Assembly: GCA_964429675.1 (NCBI GenBank)
Contig: CAYSDF010000028.1
Span: 1 to 11,830, forward strand
Length of the DNA stretch: 11,830 nt
Direction of reading: 5' to 3'
Source of the DNA: GWA2-44-9 sp964429675
GTDB lineage: Bacteria; Patescibacteriota; Minisyncoccia; 2-02-FULL-40-12; GWA2-44-9
The first letter of the stretch is position 1. Each line of letters begins with the position of its first letter. Under the pieces are notes generated by a model that was not told where the DNA came from, did no database searches, and was given only the letters and a program-made list of their open reading frames with translations. Positions 1 through 7,459 of the stretch are shown piece after piece. A program made the position numbers and the translations under genes.

Positions 1-63
1 ACCGCCAATCTAATACTGTTGCTGGCTATGTCTCTAACGGGATTAATAATTAAGGCATTTTAG
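1..63 (+). CDS. C-terminal fragment of a probable membrane protein (partial)
   Basis: Frame 1 of the plus strand is open from the window edge to a TAG at 61-63 and encodes 20 residues, TANLILLLAMSLTGLIIKAF. This looks like a final transmembrane helix followed by a short basic tail. The minus strand here has no convincing ATG or GTG start for a gene following mrdA. If real, the gene converges on mrdA with 22 bp between the stops, and no U-tract terminator is visible in that gap. The fragment is too short to name a family. A chance hydrophobic reading frame is the alternative. Confidence 0.35.
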   Translation, partial: TANLILLLAMSLTGLIIKAF

Positions 64-85
64 CACATATTGCCGGAGATAACAA

Positions 86-2047
86 CTAGCGGCTTGCCGA
101 TGCGGGATTTGGAACCACAGCCGCGGGGCTTACAATCAAAGACGGCGTAGGTAAAGTAACATCGCTGCCTTTAGTAAAATACCATTTTAATACGTTGTTC
201 GCTATTCTTATGGCATAGCCCTGATTAGAGGCAGAGCCCTCAACCAAGACAGTTATCTCTATCTCGGGATTATCCAATGGAGCAAAGGCAGTGAATAGAG
301 AGTTGATCGATTTTCCTTTTACAACCTCGGCCGTCCCGGTCTTAGCTGCAGCTTTAACAGGCAAATCATTTAGGAGCTGGGCCGTTCCCGATAAGACAGT
401 CTCTCTCATATCATTTTTCATCTCGCTTATAATCTGGAGATCAAAAGGTAGTTTGCCTAATTCTTTGGAATCTATAGTATCCGTCGTATTGCCGCTATTG
501 TCCATTATTTTCGCCACCGTTTTAGGCTGGTAAAATGTCCCGCCGTTGGCAATCGCCGAGATATAACCGCTCAGCCAAAGAGGAGTTACAAGGAGGTCGC
601 CTTGCCCTATAGACGTATTGTAAGTATCTCCAAGATACCAATTCTCGCCTTTGGTTTTGAGCTTCCAATCCGGAGTAGGAATAAATCCTTTTTCTTCACC
701 GGGTAAGTCTATGCTCAGTTTTGAATCAGCAAAGCCGTTTTTCAGATATTTATCTATCCGATCAATGCCCAAGCCCTTGATATTGCCAAATCCGCCTCCG
801 ATCGTGAAGAAGTAAATATTGCAAGAATTAGCTATCGATCGTTTTAAATTAAAAAGACCATAATCAGCCCGCCAGTTTTTAAATGTATATGAGGTGGCAT
901 TGCCGAATTGGTTAGGAACAGTAAGACTAACGCAGTCTTTGATAGTATCATTGGGAGTGACTACCTTTTCCTGCAAAGCCGTCATGCCCATAAATGGCTT
1001 TATAGTTGAGCCGGGATTATATAGACCACTTATGATCCTGTTGAACAACGGCTGAGATCTATTTTCAAATAATCTCTTATAATCACTTTCCGACAAATCA
1101 GAAGTAAATACATTATTGTCAAAAGTTGGGAAGCTAACCATGGCCAAAACAGCTCCAGTTTGGGGATTTTGAATTATAGCTGCCGCTCTTGGCAAATTGG
1201 CTTCGCGCAATATTTTAAAAATCTCGTCATGCAACTCGCTTTGAAGATCAAAATCAACCGTCGATACAATGCTATTTCCTATAACAGGATCGGAGCCGGT
1301 ATTTCCGGATGAGTCTTTTACAAAGAGGATACTGCCATGCTCGCCCCGCAGCTGATTTTCATATTGAGCCTCGAGCCCCAAGCGGCCAATCGTATCAGTA
1401 GGAGAATAATAGATATCTTCGAGATCAGTTTTGTTTACCTTGCCGATATAGCCGACGATCTGAGAAAATTTCCCGCCATCAATATAATACCTCTTAGTCG
1501 TAGCAATCAGATAAAAACCGGCCAAATTTTGGTATTTTATAGCTAAAGCCTTATCTTTTGACAGATCTAGGGCGGCAAAAAACATGGAATTATTTTTAGA
1601 GTTATCCAGAATAGAGCTCCTGAAAGAATCGGCCGGCAATCGCAGAATTCCGGCAATCTTGCCTATTGAGGTATCGGTTTCCGGAGAATTATTTTTTAAT
1701 TCCCGGGAAACAACCAGCAGGTCAAAACTTGGAATGTTTTTGACTAGCGGTTTGCCTAAATGATCAAAAATTATACCCCTCGGAGCAGGCAGATCAAAAT
1801 TAACCGATCGATTCCTTAAAGCCAGAATCGAGAAGTAACCGTTATCCCAAACTCCGATTTTAAATGTAAATATGAGTATCGCTCCGACACAAATACAAAA
1901 ACCCGTAAAAGTAAATCTGAAGATAAAATCAGTCATAGGCCTTTCCATATCGGAATATCTGCTGCCTGAATCCATGAGAGTTTCTTCCGGAGTAACGGAT
2001 TCTTCGCTATCTATAGAAATTTTATATACTTTCTTAAATCCGACCAT
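86..2047 (-). CDS. mrdA: Penicillin-binding protein 2, peptidoglycan D,D-transpeptidase
   Basis: This class B PBP cross-links peptidoglycan stem peptides during cell elongation and acts outside the membrane, partnered with RodA and MreBCD. The 653-aa product has a cytoplasmic N-terminus of about 40 residues, one membrane anchor at about 41-62, a dimerisation/pedestal region starting at the PAPRG motif (87-91), and a transpeptidase domain from about 260. All three catalytic motifs are intact: S347-T-I-K350 (SxxK, nucleophile Ser347), S408-C-N410 (SxN) and K569-T-G571 (KTG). The tail after 630 is rich in Pro, Ala and Ser. The annotated ATG overlaps the end of mreD by 14 nt and lacks a clear ribosome-binding site. 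An internal ATG at codon 25 is preceded by GGAAG about 10 nt upstream and would remove the overlap, so the start is uncertain. No rodA follows on the same strand. Confidence 0.95.
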   Translation of the reverse strand: MVGFKKVYKISIDSEESVTPEETLMDSGSRYSDMERPMTDFIFRFTFTGFCICVGAILIFTFKIGVWDNGYFSILALRNRSVNFDLPAPRGIIFDHLGKPLVKNIPSFDLLVVSRELKNNSPETDTSIGKIAGILRLPADSFRSSILDNSKNNSMFFAALDLSKDKALAIKYQNLAGFYLIATTKRYYIDGGKFSQIVGYIGKVNKTDLEDIYYSPTDTIGRLGLEAQYENQLRGEHGSILFVKDSSGNTGSDPVIGNSIVSTVDFDLQSELHDEIFKILREANLPRAAAIIQNPQTGAVLAMVSFPTFDNNVFTSDLSESDYKRLFENRSQPLFNRIISGLYNPGSTIKPFMGMTALQEKVVTPNDTIKDCVSLTVPNQFGNATSYTFKNWRADYGLFNLKRSIANSCNIYFFTIGGGFGNIKGLGIDRIDKYLKNGFADSKLSIDLPGEEKGFIPTPDWKLKTKGENWYLGDTYNTSIGQGDLLVTPLWLSGYISAIANGGTFYQPKTVAKIMDNSGNTTDTIDSKELGKLPFDLQIISEMKNDMRETVLSGTAQLLNDLPVKAAAKTGTAEVVKGKSINSLFTAFAPLDNPEIEITVLVEGSASNQGYAIRIANNVLKWYFTKGSDVTLPTPSLIVSPAAVVPNPASASR

Positions 2048-2582
2048 ATCTTTTATTAAATGTTGCTCTTTTTTCCTGTCTAAAATAAGTGATTATCAAA
2101 AGTACTATCACAGACTGGACCAGAATTATTCCAAAAGTTGCATAATTATAAAAATTTCCGGCCCAATCATGCAATCTCAACATCTTGTCATAAAAAACTT
2201 TGTCTGTAAAAAATCCTATTGAAAAAGAAATATAGACCACTCCGATTACGGAGATTAATTCATATAAAAATTTAGATAAGTCTCCTCCGTCCTTATAGCG
2301 CGAAGCCTTTAAATTAAAAAACTTATCCAGCCACCCATAGATCAAAAGAGTGAGATAAAAAGGAATGATGATAGTCCCTGTATTAAAGCTTCCCATCACC
2401 TCGCATATAAAACCAAATAATAGGCCCCAAATAGCGATAGTAACATAATCGGTAAATACTATCATAAGAACAGCTAGGAGTATCGGGATTATGAAACTTT
2501 CCTTCAAGCCAAAAATAGGCAACGCAATAAAATAATTAAAGATAACTACGGCCAGAAATACAAAAAATAAGCGGTAACTCAT
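2034..2582 (-). CDS. mreD: Rod shape-determining protein MreD
   Basis: MreD is the integral membrane member of the elongasome scaffold and links MreC, PBP2 and RodA. The 182-aa product is highly hydrophobic, with about five membrane segments (roughly 4-24, 28-60 possibly as two, 63-88, 107-127, 145-168) and a basic tail (KRATFNKRYGRI). Length and topology fit MreD, which is poorly conserved in sequence, so the assignment rests mostly on its place between mreC and mrdA. Its ATG overlaps the mreC stop by one base (TGATG), a classic translational-coupling junction. Its stop lies 14 nt inside the annotated mrdA. Confidence 0.82.
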   Translation of the reverse strand: MSYRLFFVFLAVVIFNYFIALPIFGLKESFIIPILLAVLMIVFTDYVTIAIWGLLFGFICEVMGSFNTGTIIIPFYLTLLIYGWLDKFFNLKASRYKDGGDLSKFLYELISVIGVVYISFSIGFFTDKVFYDKMLRLHDWAGNFYNYATFGIILVQSVIVLLIITYFRQEKRATFNKRYGRI

Positions 2583-3376
2583 CAGTTTGTTTTTATAACA
2601 AACACCCGGCCCAGATTAATACTACTTATAGCCGGGCTTATTTTTACCTTTTTAAACAAATCTACCGGATTGGATTCTACCTGACTAACCTTTCCTACCA
2701 GCAATGCTGGCGGAATAAGGTCGTTGCCGCTTGTGACAATAACATCCCCATCTTTTATATTCTCATCCTGATTTACAAAATCCATATATACACCATCAGA
2801 TAGACCGCCTCTGGTCATTCCGGAAACCCGAGAATCTAATGTTTGGACTGTTATTTTAAAACCGGGATTGGTGACAATGTCTATCTTAGAATAACCGTTA
2901 AAAACTTCCGACACTTGCCCCACGAGAACCCCCTCCGGGGATGCAACTGCATCTCCAATTGAAATTCCATCCTCATTACCTTTATTTAGAAGCATCGTAT
3001 AGCCGGCCGCCGAGAAATTAGCACTGAAAATTCCACCTTCTATGATTACTGCACCGGATCTAATATTCAATTTCAAAGCCTTCCTCAAAGAGTCATTTTC
3101 TTCGCTTAAATTATTCATCTGAGCCAATTGGGCTGATAATTCCAAATTTTTATTTTTCAAATCCAAATTCTCCTGAACTAAATTTTTAAATTTGGCTGCG
3201 CCGGAAAAAAATAACCTCACACTACTTAACTTAGATACGACAGCTCCAGCCGGTTTTTCGACTAGTCGAAGCACCAGATTATTTACCGGACCTTCGGCGA
3301 TATTTAGATTTAAAAAAACGAGCAGCAAAATTGCTGCCAATACTGAAACCACCAGCTTTAGAGGAAACTTCTGCAA
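2582..3376 (-). CDS. mreC: Rod shape-determining protein MreC
   Basis: MreC is a bitopic extracytoplasmic protein that forms fibres and activates PBP2/RodA in lateral wall synthesis. The 264-aa product has an N-terminal membrane anchor (about 7-27), a coiled coil (about 62-100, rich in Leu, Asn, Glu and Lys) and the two-barrel beta domain. That domain carries typical MreC phrases: GDAVASPEGVLVGQVSEV, then SRVSGMTRGG, and GDVIVTSGNDLIPPALLVG near the end. The start codon is TTG at 3376-3374; an in-frame stop lies three codons upstream and no ATG is available, so TTG fits best. It is separated from mreB by 78 bp containing a hairpin, and is coupled to mreD by a 1-nt overlap. Confidence 0.92.
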   Translation of the reverse strand: MQKFPLKLVVSVLAAILLLVFLNLNIAEGPVNNLVLRLVEKPAGAVVSKLSSVRLFFSGAAKFKNLVQENLDLKNKNLELSAQLAQMNNLSEENDSLRKALKLNIRSGAVIIEGGIFSANFSAAGYTMLLNKGNEDGISIGDAVASPEGVLVGQVSEVFNGYSKIDIVTNPGFKITVQTLDSRVSGMTRGGLSDGVYMDFVNQDENIKDGDVIVTSGNDLIPPALLVGKVSQVESNPVDLFKKVKISPAISSINLGRVFVIKTN

Positions 3377-3390
3377 AGGGATAAATTACT

Positions 3391-3429
3391 AATTATCAAT
3401 GACCAATTGAATTGTGCCATTGATAATTT
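3391..3429. repeat. Inverted repeat between mreB and mreC
   Basis: AATTATCAATG (3391-3401) pairs perfectly with CATTGATAATT (3419-3429), an 11-bp stem around a 17-nt AT-rich loop that includes CAATTGAATTG. The following 3430-3454 are A-rich with AAAATTGAAAAAT. No U-tract follows the stem on the minus strand, so it does not look like an intrinsic terminator. It could be an mRNA stability or processing hairpin within the mreB-mreC transcript, or one of the AATTG-rich intergenic repeats I associate with Patescibacteria genomes. That association is from memory and untested here. Confidence 0.5.
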
Positions 3430-3454
3430 AATGAAAATTGAAAAATAAAAATTA

Positions 3455-4504
3455 CTAAAGATAGCCCTCCCTATTAGTAAAGACGAGGACTGATTTAAGC
3501 TGATCAACGTTCTCCAATACGAATCCACAACCACGAACAACAGCCGTGAGAGGATCATCAATTATCTTCGCAAATAATTTAGTCTCAAAAGCGATGGCTT
3601 TGTCTATGCCCTTCAATAATGCTCCCCCGCCGGCAAGAAATATATGCCGGTTTATAAGATCAGCAGTAAGTTCCGGGGGTGTCTCCTCGATAGTATTTTT
3701 AACAGCCATGATAATGCTTCTTACCGAGCGATGGATAGCTTCTCTGACTTCTTCTGAACTTATAGTTATTTCCTTTGGTAAACCTGAAACCAAATCTCTG
3801 CCCCTTACTCGTCCCTCAAGCTCATCTTCAAGTTCATAGGCAGAACCAAGGTGTATCTTCAGATTTTCAGCAGTTGCTTCACCTATCAAAAGATTTTTTT
3901 CCTCTCTCATATAACGAACTATATCTTCGTTAAGCTTGTCTCCTGCGACCCTTAAAGAACGGGAGGCAATAACTCCTCCCATCGAGATAACCGCTACTTC
4001 AGTAGTCCCGCCGCCGATATCCACGATCACATTAGCAACGGCCTCCTGGACAGGTAATCTTGCTCCAATAGCTGCTGCCATGGGCTCTTCGATCAAATAT
4101 ACTTCGCGAGCTCCTGCACTGTAAGTAGCGTCCTCGACAGCTCTTTTCTCGACTTCGGTTACACCCGAAGGAATGCCGATAACAACCCGTGGCCTTGGAA
4201 CTAGAGAATAGCTTTCCTGATGAACTTTATCAATAAAGTACTTCAGCATCTGCTCAGTTACTTCAAAGTCAGAAACCACCCCCGATACAAGCGGACGGGA
4301 GACCATAATATAACCAGGGGTTCTTCCAACCATAGTCTTAGCTTCAGTACCAATGGCCAGAATTTTGCCTGTTTTTTGGTTTACGGCGACGATAGATGGT
4401 TCGTTAATAACAATCCCTTTCCCGCGAACATAAACCAAGGTATTAGCTGTACCCAGATCAATGCCGATATCTTTTGACCAGAAGCCGAAGAGCTTATTAA
4501 ACAT
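3455..4504 (-). CDS. mreB: Rod shape-determining protein MreB (bacterial actin)
   Basis: MreB is an actin-fold ATPase that forms membrane-bound filaments directing the elongation machinery. The 349-aa length is typical. The N-terminus (MFNKLFGFW) is an amphipathic membrane-binding helix. Nucleotide-binding motifs are clear: phosphate-1 loop DIGIDLGTANTLVY (12-25), phosphate-2 loop VDIGGGTTEVAVIS (161-174), and adenosine motif LAGGGALLKGID (290-301). It has an ATG start, with AGG about 10-12 nt upstream as a weak ribosome-binding site. It is the first gene of the mreB-mreC-mreD-mrdA series and diverges from the PLP enzyme gene across a repeat-containing spacer. The C-terminus ends VFTNREGYL. 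Confidence 0.98.
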   Translation of the reverse strand: MFNKLFGFWSKDIGIDLGTANTLVYVRGKGIVINEPSIVAVNQKTGKILAIGTEAKTMVGRTPGYIMVSRPLVSGVVSDFEVTEQMLKYFIDKVHQESYSLVPRPRVVIGIPSGVTEVEKRAVEDATYSAGAREVYLIEEPMAAAIGARLPVQEAVANVIVDIGGGTTEVAVISMGGVIASRSLRVAGDKLNEDIVRYMREEKNLLIGEATAENLKIHLGSAYELEDELEGRVRGRDLVSGLPKEITISSEEVREAIHRSVRSIIMAVKNTIEETPPELTADLINRHIFLAGGGALLKGIDKAIAFETKLFAKIIDDPLTAVVRGCGFVLENVDQLKSVLVFTNREGYL

Positions 4505-4531
4505 AGAAATTAGACCTATTATCGATATACT

Positions 4532-4560
4532 AACATAACAAAATGCTTATCAACAATCAA
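4532..4560 (-). promoter_or_regulatory. Candidate sigma-70 type promoter for mreB operon
   Basis: On the minus strand, TTGATT (4560-4555) and TATGTT (4537-4532) are separated by 17 bp, upstream of the mreB ATG at 4504. An alternative pair is TTGATA (4553-4548) with TATATC (4529-4524), spacer 18. Both fit the consensus only partly, and the region is AT-rich, so chance matches are likely. Confidence 0.35.
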
Positions 4561-4596
4561 AAGAATACTTCATCAATCCACAATCGTGACGTCTCG

Positions 4597-4757
4597 AGCC
4601 AAAAGCCCTACTCTAATTTTTATCCGCCTCTTAGCTAGCCAAAAGCCCCGATCCAATTTTTATCATTTGCAGGCTTAGTAGGAAGATGAATCCGTAACTA
4701 TTTATTGTCACGAGCTGTCCTATAGGAGTAGGATAAAAATTGGATTGGGGCTTTTGG
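4597..4757. repeat. Intergenic repeat element 1: two direct and one inverted copy of a ~28-bp unit
   Basis: Unit copies start AGCCAAAAGCCC and end AATTTTTATC(C). Copy 1 is 4597-4625 (plus), copy 2 is 4637-4664 (plus), and copy 3 is 4731-4757 (minus orientation). Copies 1 and 2 differ at only a few positions in the middle and at the last base, and are 11 bp apart. Copies 2 and 3 can form a stem of about 26 bp with one mismatch around a 66-nt loop. That loop contains TAACTATTTATTG (4695-4707), whose reverse complement recurs in the element near the right edge. No reading frame is present. It occupies most of the spacer between mreB and the PLP enzyme. It could be a non-autonomous mobile element (MITE/REP-like) or a structured RNA. 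Confidence 0.75.
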
Positions 4758-4786
4758 AGAGTGGCTTAGATAAGTAAAAGCTATGA

Positions 4787-4815
4787 TTGACGAGAGTCAC
4801 AATAGACTGTACTCT
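4787..4815 (+). promoter_or_regulatory. Candidate promoter for the PLP enzyme gene
   Basis: TTGACG (4787-4792, five of six -35 positions) is followed after 17 bp by TACTCT (4810-4815, weak -10). Transcription would begin near 4822, giving a leader of about 33 nt before the ATG at 4855 and excluding the upstream ATG at 4783. An alternative is TTGTCA (4705-4710) with TAGGAT (4729-4734), spacer 18, which overlaps repeat copy 3. Confidence 0.35.
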
Positions 4816-4843
4816 CTAAATCACTTGGACATTTACAATCAAC

Positions 4844-4850
4844 GGGGAAA
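4844..4850 (+). promoter_or_regulatory. Shine-Dalgarno that sets the PLP enzyme start
   Basis: GGGGAAA lies 4 nt (GGGGA 6 nt) before the ATG at 4855. It is one of the clearest ribosome-binding sites in the window and favours this start over the ATG at 4783, which adds 24 residues unlike the family. Confidence 0.6.
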
Positions 4851-4854
4851 TATC

Positions 4855-6081
4855 ATGGCTCATAAGTATCAATTTGGACCGGCGACCAGGCTTATTCACG
4901 GGGAACATTGTAGTGACGGTTGTTCGGAAAAGGCGCCCCGATCACATGCAGAACCGATCTATCAAACCAGCACGTTCCGCTATAATAGCGTTGAGGAAGG
5001 GAGGCAAATTTTTTCCGGCACTTCGAAATATGACGCCTATTCAAGAATCAGCAATCCCAACCACCGCCAACTTGAAGATAAACTCTGCGTTCTGCATGAA
5101 AGCGAAGCAGCTCAGGTTTTTGACTCCGGGATGGGAGCTATTATGGCCTTGCTTTATAGCCTCCTTAAATCTGGAGACGAGATAATCGCCCACCGAAATA
5201 TTTATGGCGGAACCTATAGTTTTCTAAAACGGCTTAAGAAATTCGGGATAAATTCCTACTTTGTCGATCTCCGTTATCCTCCTTTAGTTCTTAAGCACTT
5301 AACAAAAAATACTAAGATCGTATTTATCGAAACACCAAGTAATCCCGTGTTAGATATATGCGACTTTGAGTATATCAAGCAGATACTTGGTAAAAATAAA
5401 GCAAAAGACGTCTTAATAGTCGTCGACAATACTTTTGCCACACCCTATAATCAACTTCCATTAAATCACGGAGCCGACATCGTCGTTGAGAGTCTTACCA
5501 AATATATTAATGGCATCGGCAGTCATATCGGCGGAGCTTTAATCGCATCAAAGGAGCTCATGAACAGGATCCTGACTGACCATGGCGGAGCGGGAGGGAT
5601 GATGGCTCCTATTGTAGCATCACAAATTACAGATAATCTAAAATCCCTCCCTAGCCGTATGGAAAGACACAATGAAAACGGACGAGCCATAGCAGAACTG
5701 CTGAAAGAAAACCCTTTGGTTCCCAAAGTGTTCTATCCGGGACTAAAATGTCATGTGAATCATCTAGTCGCTCGCAGATTAATGAAAGGGTTTGGAGGGG
5801 TAGTATCGTTCGAGCTTAAAAATAAATCCAAAACATCTGTATTTCTTGATAAGCTATCCGCGGATAAAATATCAGGAGAAGGAATAATTTCCCAAGCAGT
5901 AAGCCTGGGAAGTGTCGACTCGCTTATATGCTGTCCCGCACTTTCAACACACCTGAAAGTCGGGCCTAAAGAAAGATTAGCTCAAGGCATGAGCGATAAT
6001 CTGATACGATTCTCTGTGGGAACAGAGGATCTGGAAGACATAGTTTATTCTTTGCAAAGAGGGTTTCAGGCGATTCTCTGA
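4855..6081 (+). CDS. PLP-dependent Cys/Met metabolism (trans-sulfuration family) enzyme
   Basis: This is a cytosolic fold-type I PLP enzyme of the cystathionine gamma-synthase, cystathionine lyase, methionine gamma-lyase and O-acylhomoserine sulfhydrylase family. From ATG 4855 it is 408 aa, the usual family length, and begins with FGPATRLIHGEH, a typical family N-terminus. In this numbering, phosphate-binding YSR is 62-64, the SGMGA loop 91-95, the ring-stacking Tyr is Y117 in YGGTY, the pyridine-binding Asp is D191 (VVDNTFATP), and the Schiff-base Lys is K216 in SLTKYINGIGSHIGG. The C-terminal substrate carboxylate motif RFSVGTEDLEDI is present. YGGT rather than YGCT argues against a canonical methionine gamma-lyase, but the exact substrate cannot be read from sequence. 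The longer frame from 4783 is less likely. It stands alone on the plus strand and its 3' end overlaps convergent proS by 16 bp. Confidence 0.9.
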   Translation: MAHKYQFGPATRLIHGEHCSDGCSEKAPRSHAEPIYQTSTFRYNSVEEGRQIFSGTSKYDAYSRISNPNHRQLEDKLCVLHESEAAQVFDSGMGAIMALLYSLLKSGDEIIAHRNIYGGTYSFLKRLKKFGINSYFVDLRYPPLVLKHLTKNTKIVFIETPSNPVLDICDFEYIKQILGKNKAKDVLIVVDNTFATPYNQLPLNHGADIVVESLTKYINGIGSHIGGALIASKELMNRILTDHGGAGGMMAPIVASQITDNLKSLPSRMERHNENGRAIAELLKENPLVPKVFYPGLKCHVNHLVARRLMKGFGGVVSFELKNKSKTSVFLDKLSADKISGEGIISQAVSLGSVDSLICCPALSTHLKVGPKERLAQGMSDNLIRFSVGTEDLEDIVYSLQRGFQAIL

Positions 6082-7313
6082 GACAGATCACTAAGAGGCA
6101 AAAATTCAGCCTCTTTTTTGTTACGAGACTTAATTTCAATACTATTTTTTTCCAGAGTTTTCTTGCTTAAAACCAACCTTACAGGACAACCGATCAAATC
6201 GGCATCGGCAAATTTCTCACCGGCAGTTTTGTCATCTCTATCATCATATAGAACTTCTCCGCCAGCTAGCGAAGCCTTTTTATTTAACTCGGCATATAAC
6301 TTATCGGCTTGTTCTTTTCCGCCATCAAGAGCAATAAGATGATACTTGAAGGGAGCGATATTTTCGGGCCAGATAATTCCCCTGTCGTCATTTGATACTT
6401 CTACCACTGTTGCCATGACTCTACCCAAACCTATCCCATAAGCACCCATTACCACAGGCTTTTTATTCCCCTCTTCGTCTGCAAAATGTAATCCCAGAGC
6501 TTCTGAATATTTAACACCTTGATCAAATATATTCCCTACTTCAATGGATTTCTTTTCTTCAATCTTTCCGTCACACTTGGGGCATTTATCACCCTCTTTT
6601 AGCTTGGTGACCTCTTTATTCTCGGCGTAATCACATTTTGAACATACATAAATCGTATCCTCTCCCACATCAGCCAGAACCTGAAACTCATGAGTAAATT
6701 TATCGGTAAAAACTCCTCCGGCAGCCAAAGTATACACAGCCTTTAATCCACATCGTTCAAATATTTTATGGTATGCTTCGGCTGCTTTTTTATAATACAC
6801 ATTCAAATCATCTTCTGACGTATGAAAACTATAAAGATCCTTCATCATAAACTCTCTTCCCCGAAGGAGTCCGGATTTAGCCCTGGCTTCATGCCTAAAT
6901 TTAGTCTGGATTTGATAGGCCGAAAAGGGTAAATCTTTGTATGAGCTTATATATTTTGAAGCAATAGCTGTTAAGACTTCTTCATGCGACCAGCCTAAGA
7001 CAAAGCCGGCTTCCTTTTCTTCCATGCCTTTGGCAAAATATCCAACATCCAGGTTCCATCTTCCGGTCGGCTCCATGTACTTTTTCTCCACCAGAGAAGG
7101 CATAAACATTTCCTGCCCGCCGATAGCATTGATCTCCTCACGGATAATATTGGCTACTTTTGACAAAACTCTCCAGCCAAGAGGCAAATACGAATAAACT
7201 CCGGCAGAATTTTTAAAAACAAACCCACCCCTGATTAAAAGCTGAGCATTCTTTGAAGTATCATCAGCCGGCGCCTCCTTTAATGTTTTAGTAAAAAGTT
7301 GTGATAGTTTCAC
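6066..7313 (-). CDS. proS: Prolyl-tRNA synthetase, compact form without the editing (INS) domain
   Basis: This class II aminoacyl-tRNA synthetase charges tRNA-Pro. The product is 415 aa, against about 570 for ordinary bacterial ProS. The N-terminus MKLSQLFTKTLKEAPAD and the run through SAGVYSYLPLGWRVL are bacterial-type. Class II motif 2 is FRHEARAKSGLLRGREFMMKD (139-159) and motif 3 is GAYGIGLGRVMATVVE (290-305). The anticodon-binding domain runs from about 320 to the end. Between motifs 2 and 3 there is no ~180-residue INS editing domain, only a short segment with two CxxC pairs (C224/C227 and C244/C247), probably a zinc ribbon. The start is GTG at 7313-7311; no ATG is near. It is preceded by a 146-bp gap after the SelO-like gene, so it may be read from the upstream operon or from its own promoter. 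The last 16 bp overlap the convergent PLP enzyme gene. Confidence 0.95.
   Translation of the reverse strand: MKLSQLFTKTLKEAPADDTSKNAQLLIRGGFVFKNSAGVYSYLPLGWRVLSKVANIIREEINAIGGQEMFMPSLVEKKYMEPTGRWNLDVGYFAKGMEEKEAGFVLGWSHEEVLTAIASKYISSYKDLPFSAYQIQTKFRHEARAKSGLLRGREFMMKDLYSFHTSEDDLNVYYKKAAEAYHKIFERCGLKAVYTLAAGGVFTDKFTHEFQVLADVGEDTIYVCSKCDYAENKEVTKLKEGDKCPKCDGKIEEKKSIEVGNIFDQGVKYSEALGLHFADEEGNKKPVVMGAYGIGLGRVMATVVEVSNDDRGIIWPENIAPFKYHLIALDGGKEQADKLYAELNKKASLAGGEVLYDDRDDKTAGEKFADADLIGCPVRLVLSKKTLEKNSIEIKSRNKKEAEFLPLSDLSQRIA
6093..6119 (+). terminator. Intrinsic terminator of the PLP enzyme gene, inside proS
   Basis: AAGAGGC (6093-6099) and GCCTCTT (6109-6115) form a perfect 7-bp stem around a 9-nt loop, running into six T residues (6114-6119). 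It lies 11 bp after the PLP enzyme stop and fits Rho-independent termination on the plus strand. The same bases encode part of the ProS C-terminus on the other strand. No U-tract follows in the minus direction, so it should act one way only. Confidence 0.8.
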
Positions 7314-7459
7314 CCCGTAGTAGAAATTCGAATTATGCTTTGGAGATTTTTTAGATTGACCAAGGCATTAACGAAATCTTGGTTATATAACTTTACCCCT
7401 GTAATTAATCACAGCGCAGAGAAAATCTTTCGAATTCTCACTACAGGGTTTCATATATT
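7314..7459 (-). promoter_or_regulatory. Spacer between SelO-like gene and proS; possible weak promoter
   Basis: This 146-bp gap is the longest inside the frr-to-proS series. On the minus strand it holds -10-like CATAAT and TATAAC, neither with a good -35 at the right distance. CCCTGTA (7397-7403) and TACAGGG (7442-7448) form a 7-bp inverted repeat, and ACCAAG/CTTGGT (7359-7364/7378-7383) a 6-bp one, both without U-tracts. No T-box motif for a tRNA-sensing leader was seen. It may hold a separate proS promoter, but nothing decisive is visible. Confidence 0.25.

Noticed and set aside
3391..3429. Intrinsic terminator after mreB
   Set aside because: The stem is AT-rich and is not followed by a U-tract on the minus strand.
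4597..4757. CRISPR array suggested by several ~28-bp repeats
   Set aside because: Only three copies, in mixed orientation, with spacers of 11 and 66 bp; no regular repeat-spacer pattern and no cas genes.
4783..4854. 24-residue N-terminal extension of the PLP enzyme
   Set aside because: The extension has no family likeness and overlaps the best -35 element, and a strong ribosome-binding site precedes the ATG at 4855.
5996..6040. Terminator for proS on the minus strand from the CTCTGT/ACAGAG hairpin
   Set aside because: A 6-bp stem without a following U-tract; likely chance within the PLP enzyme coding sequence.
7314..7459. T-box leader controlling proS
   Set aside because: No T-box consensus or antiterminator/terminator pair is visible, and the gap is short for such a leader.
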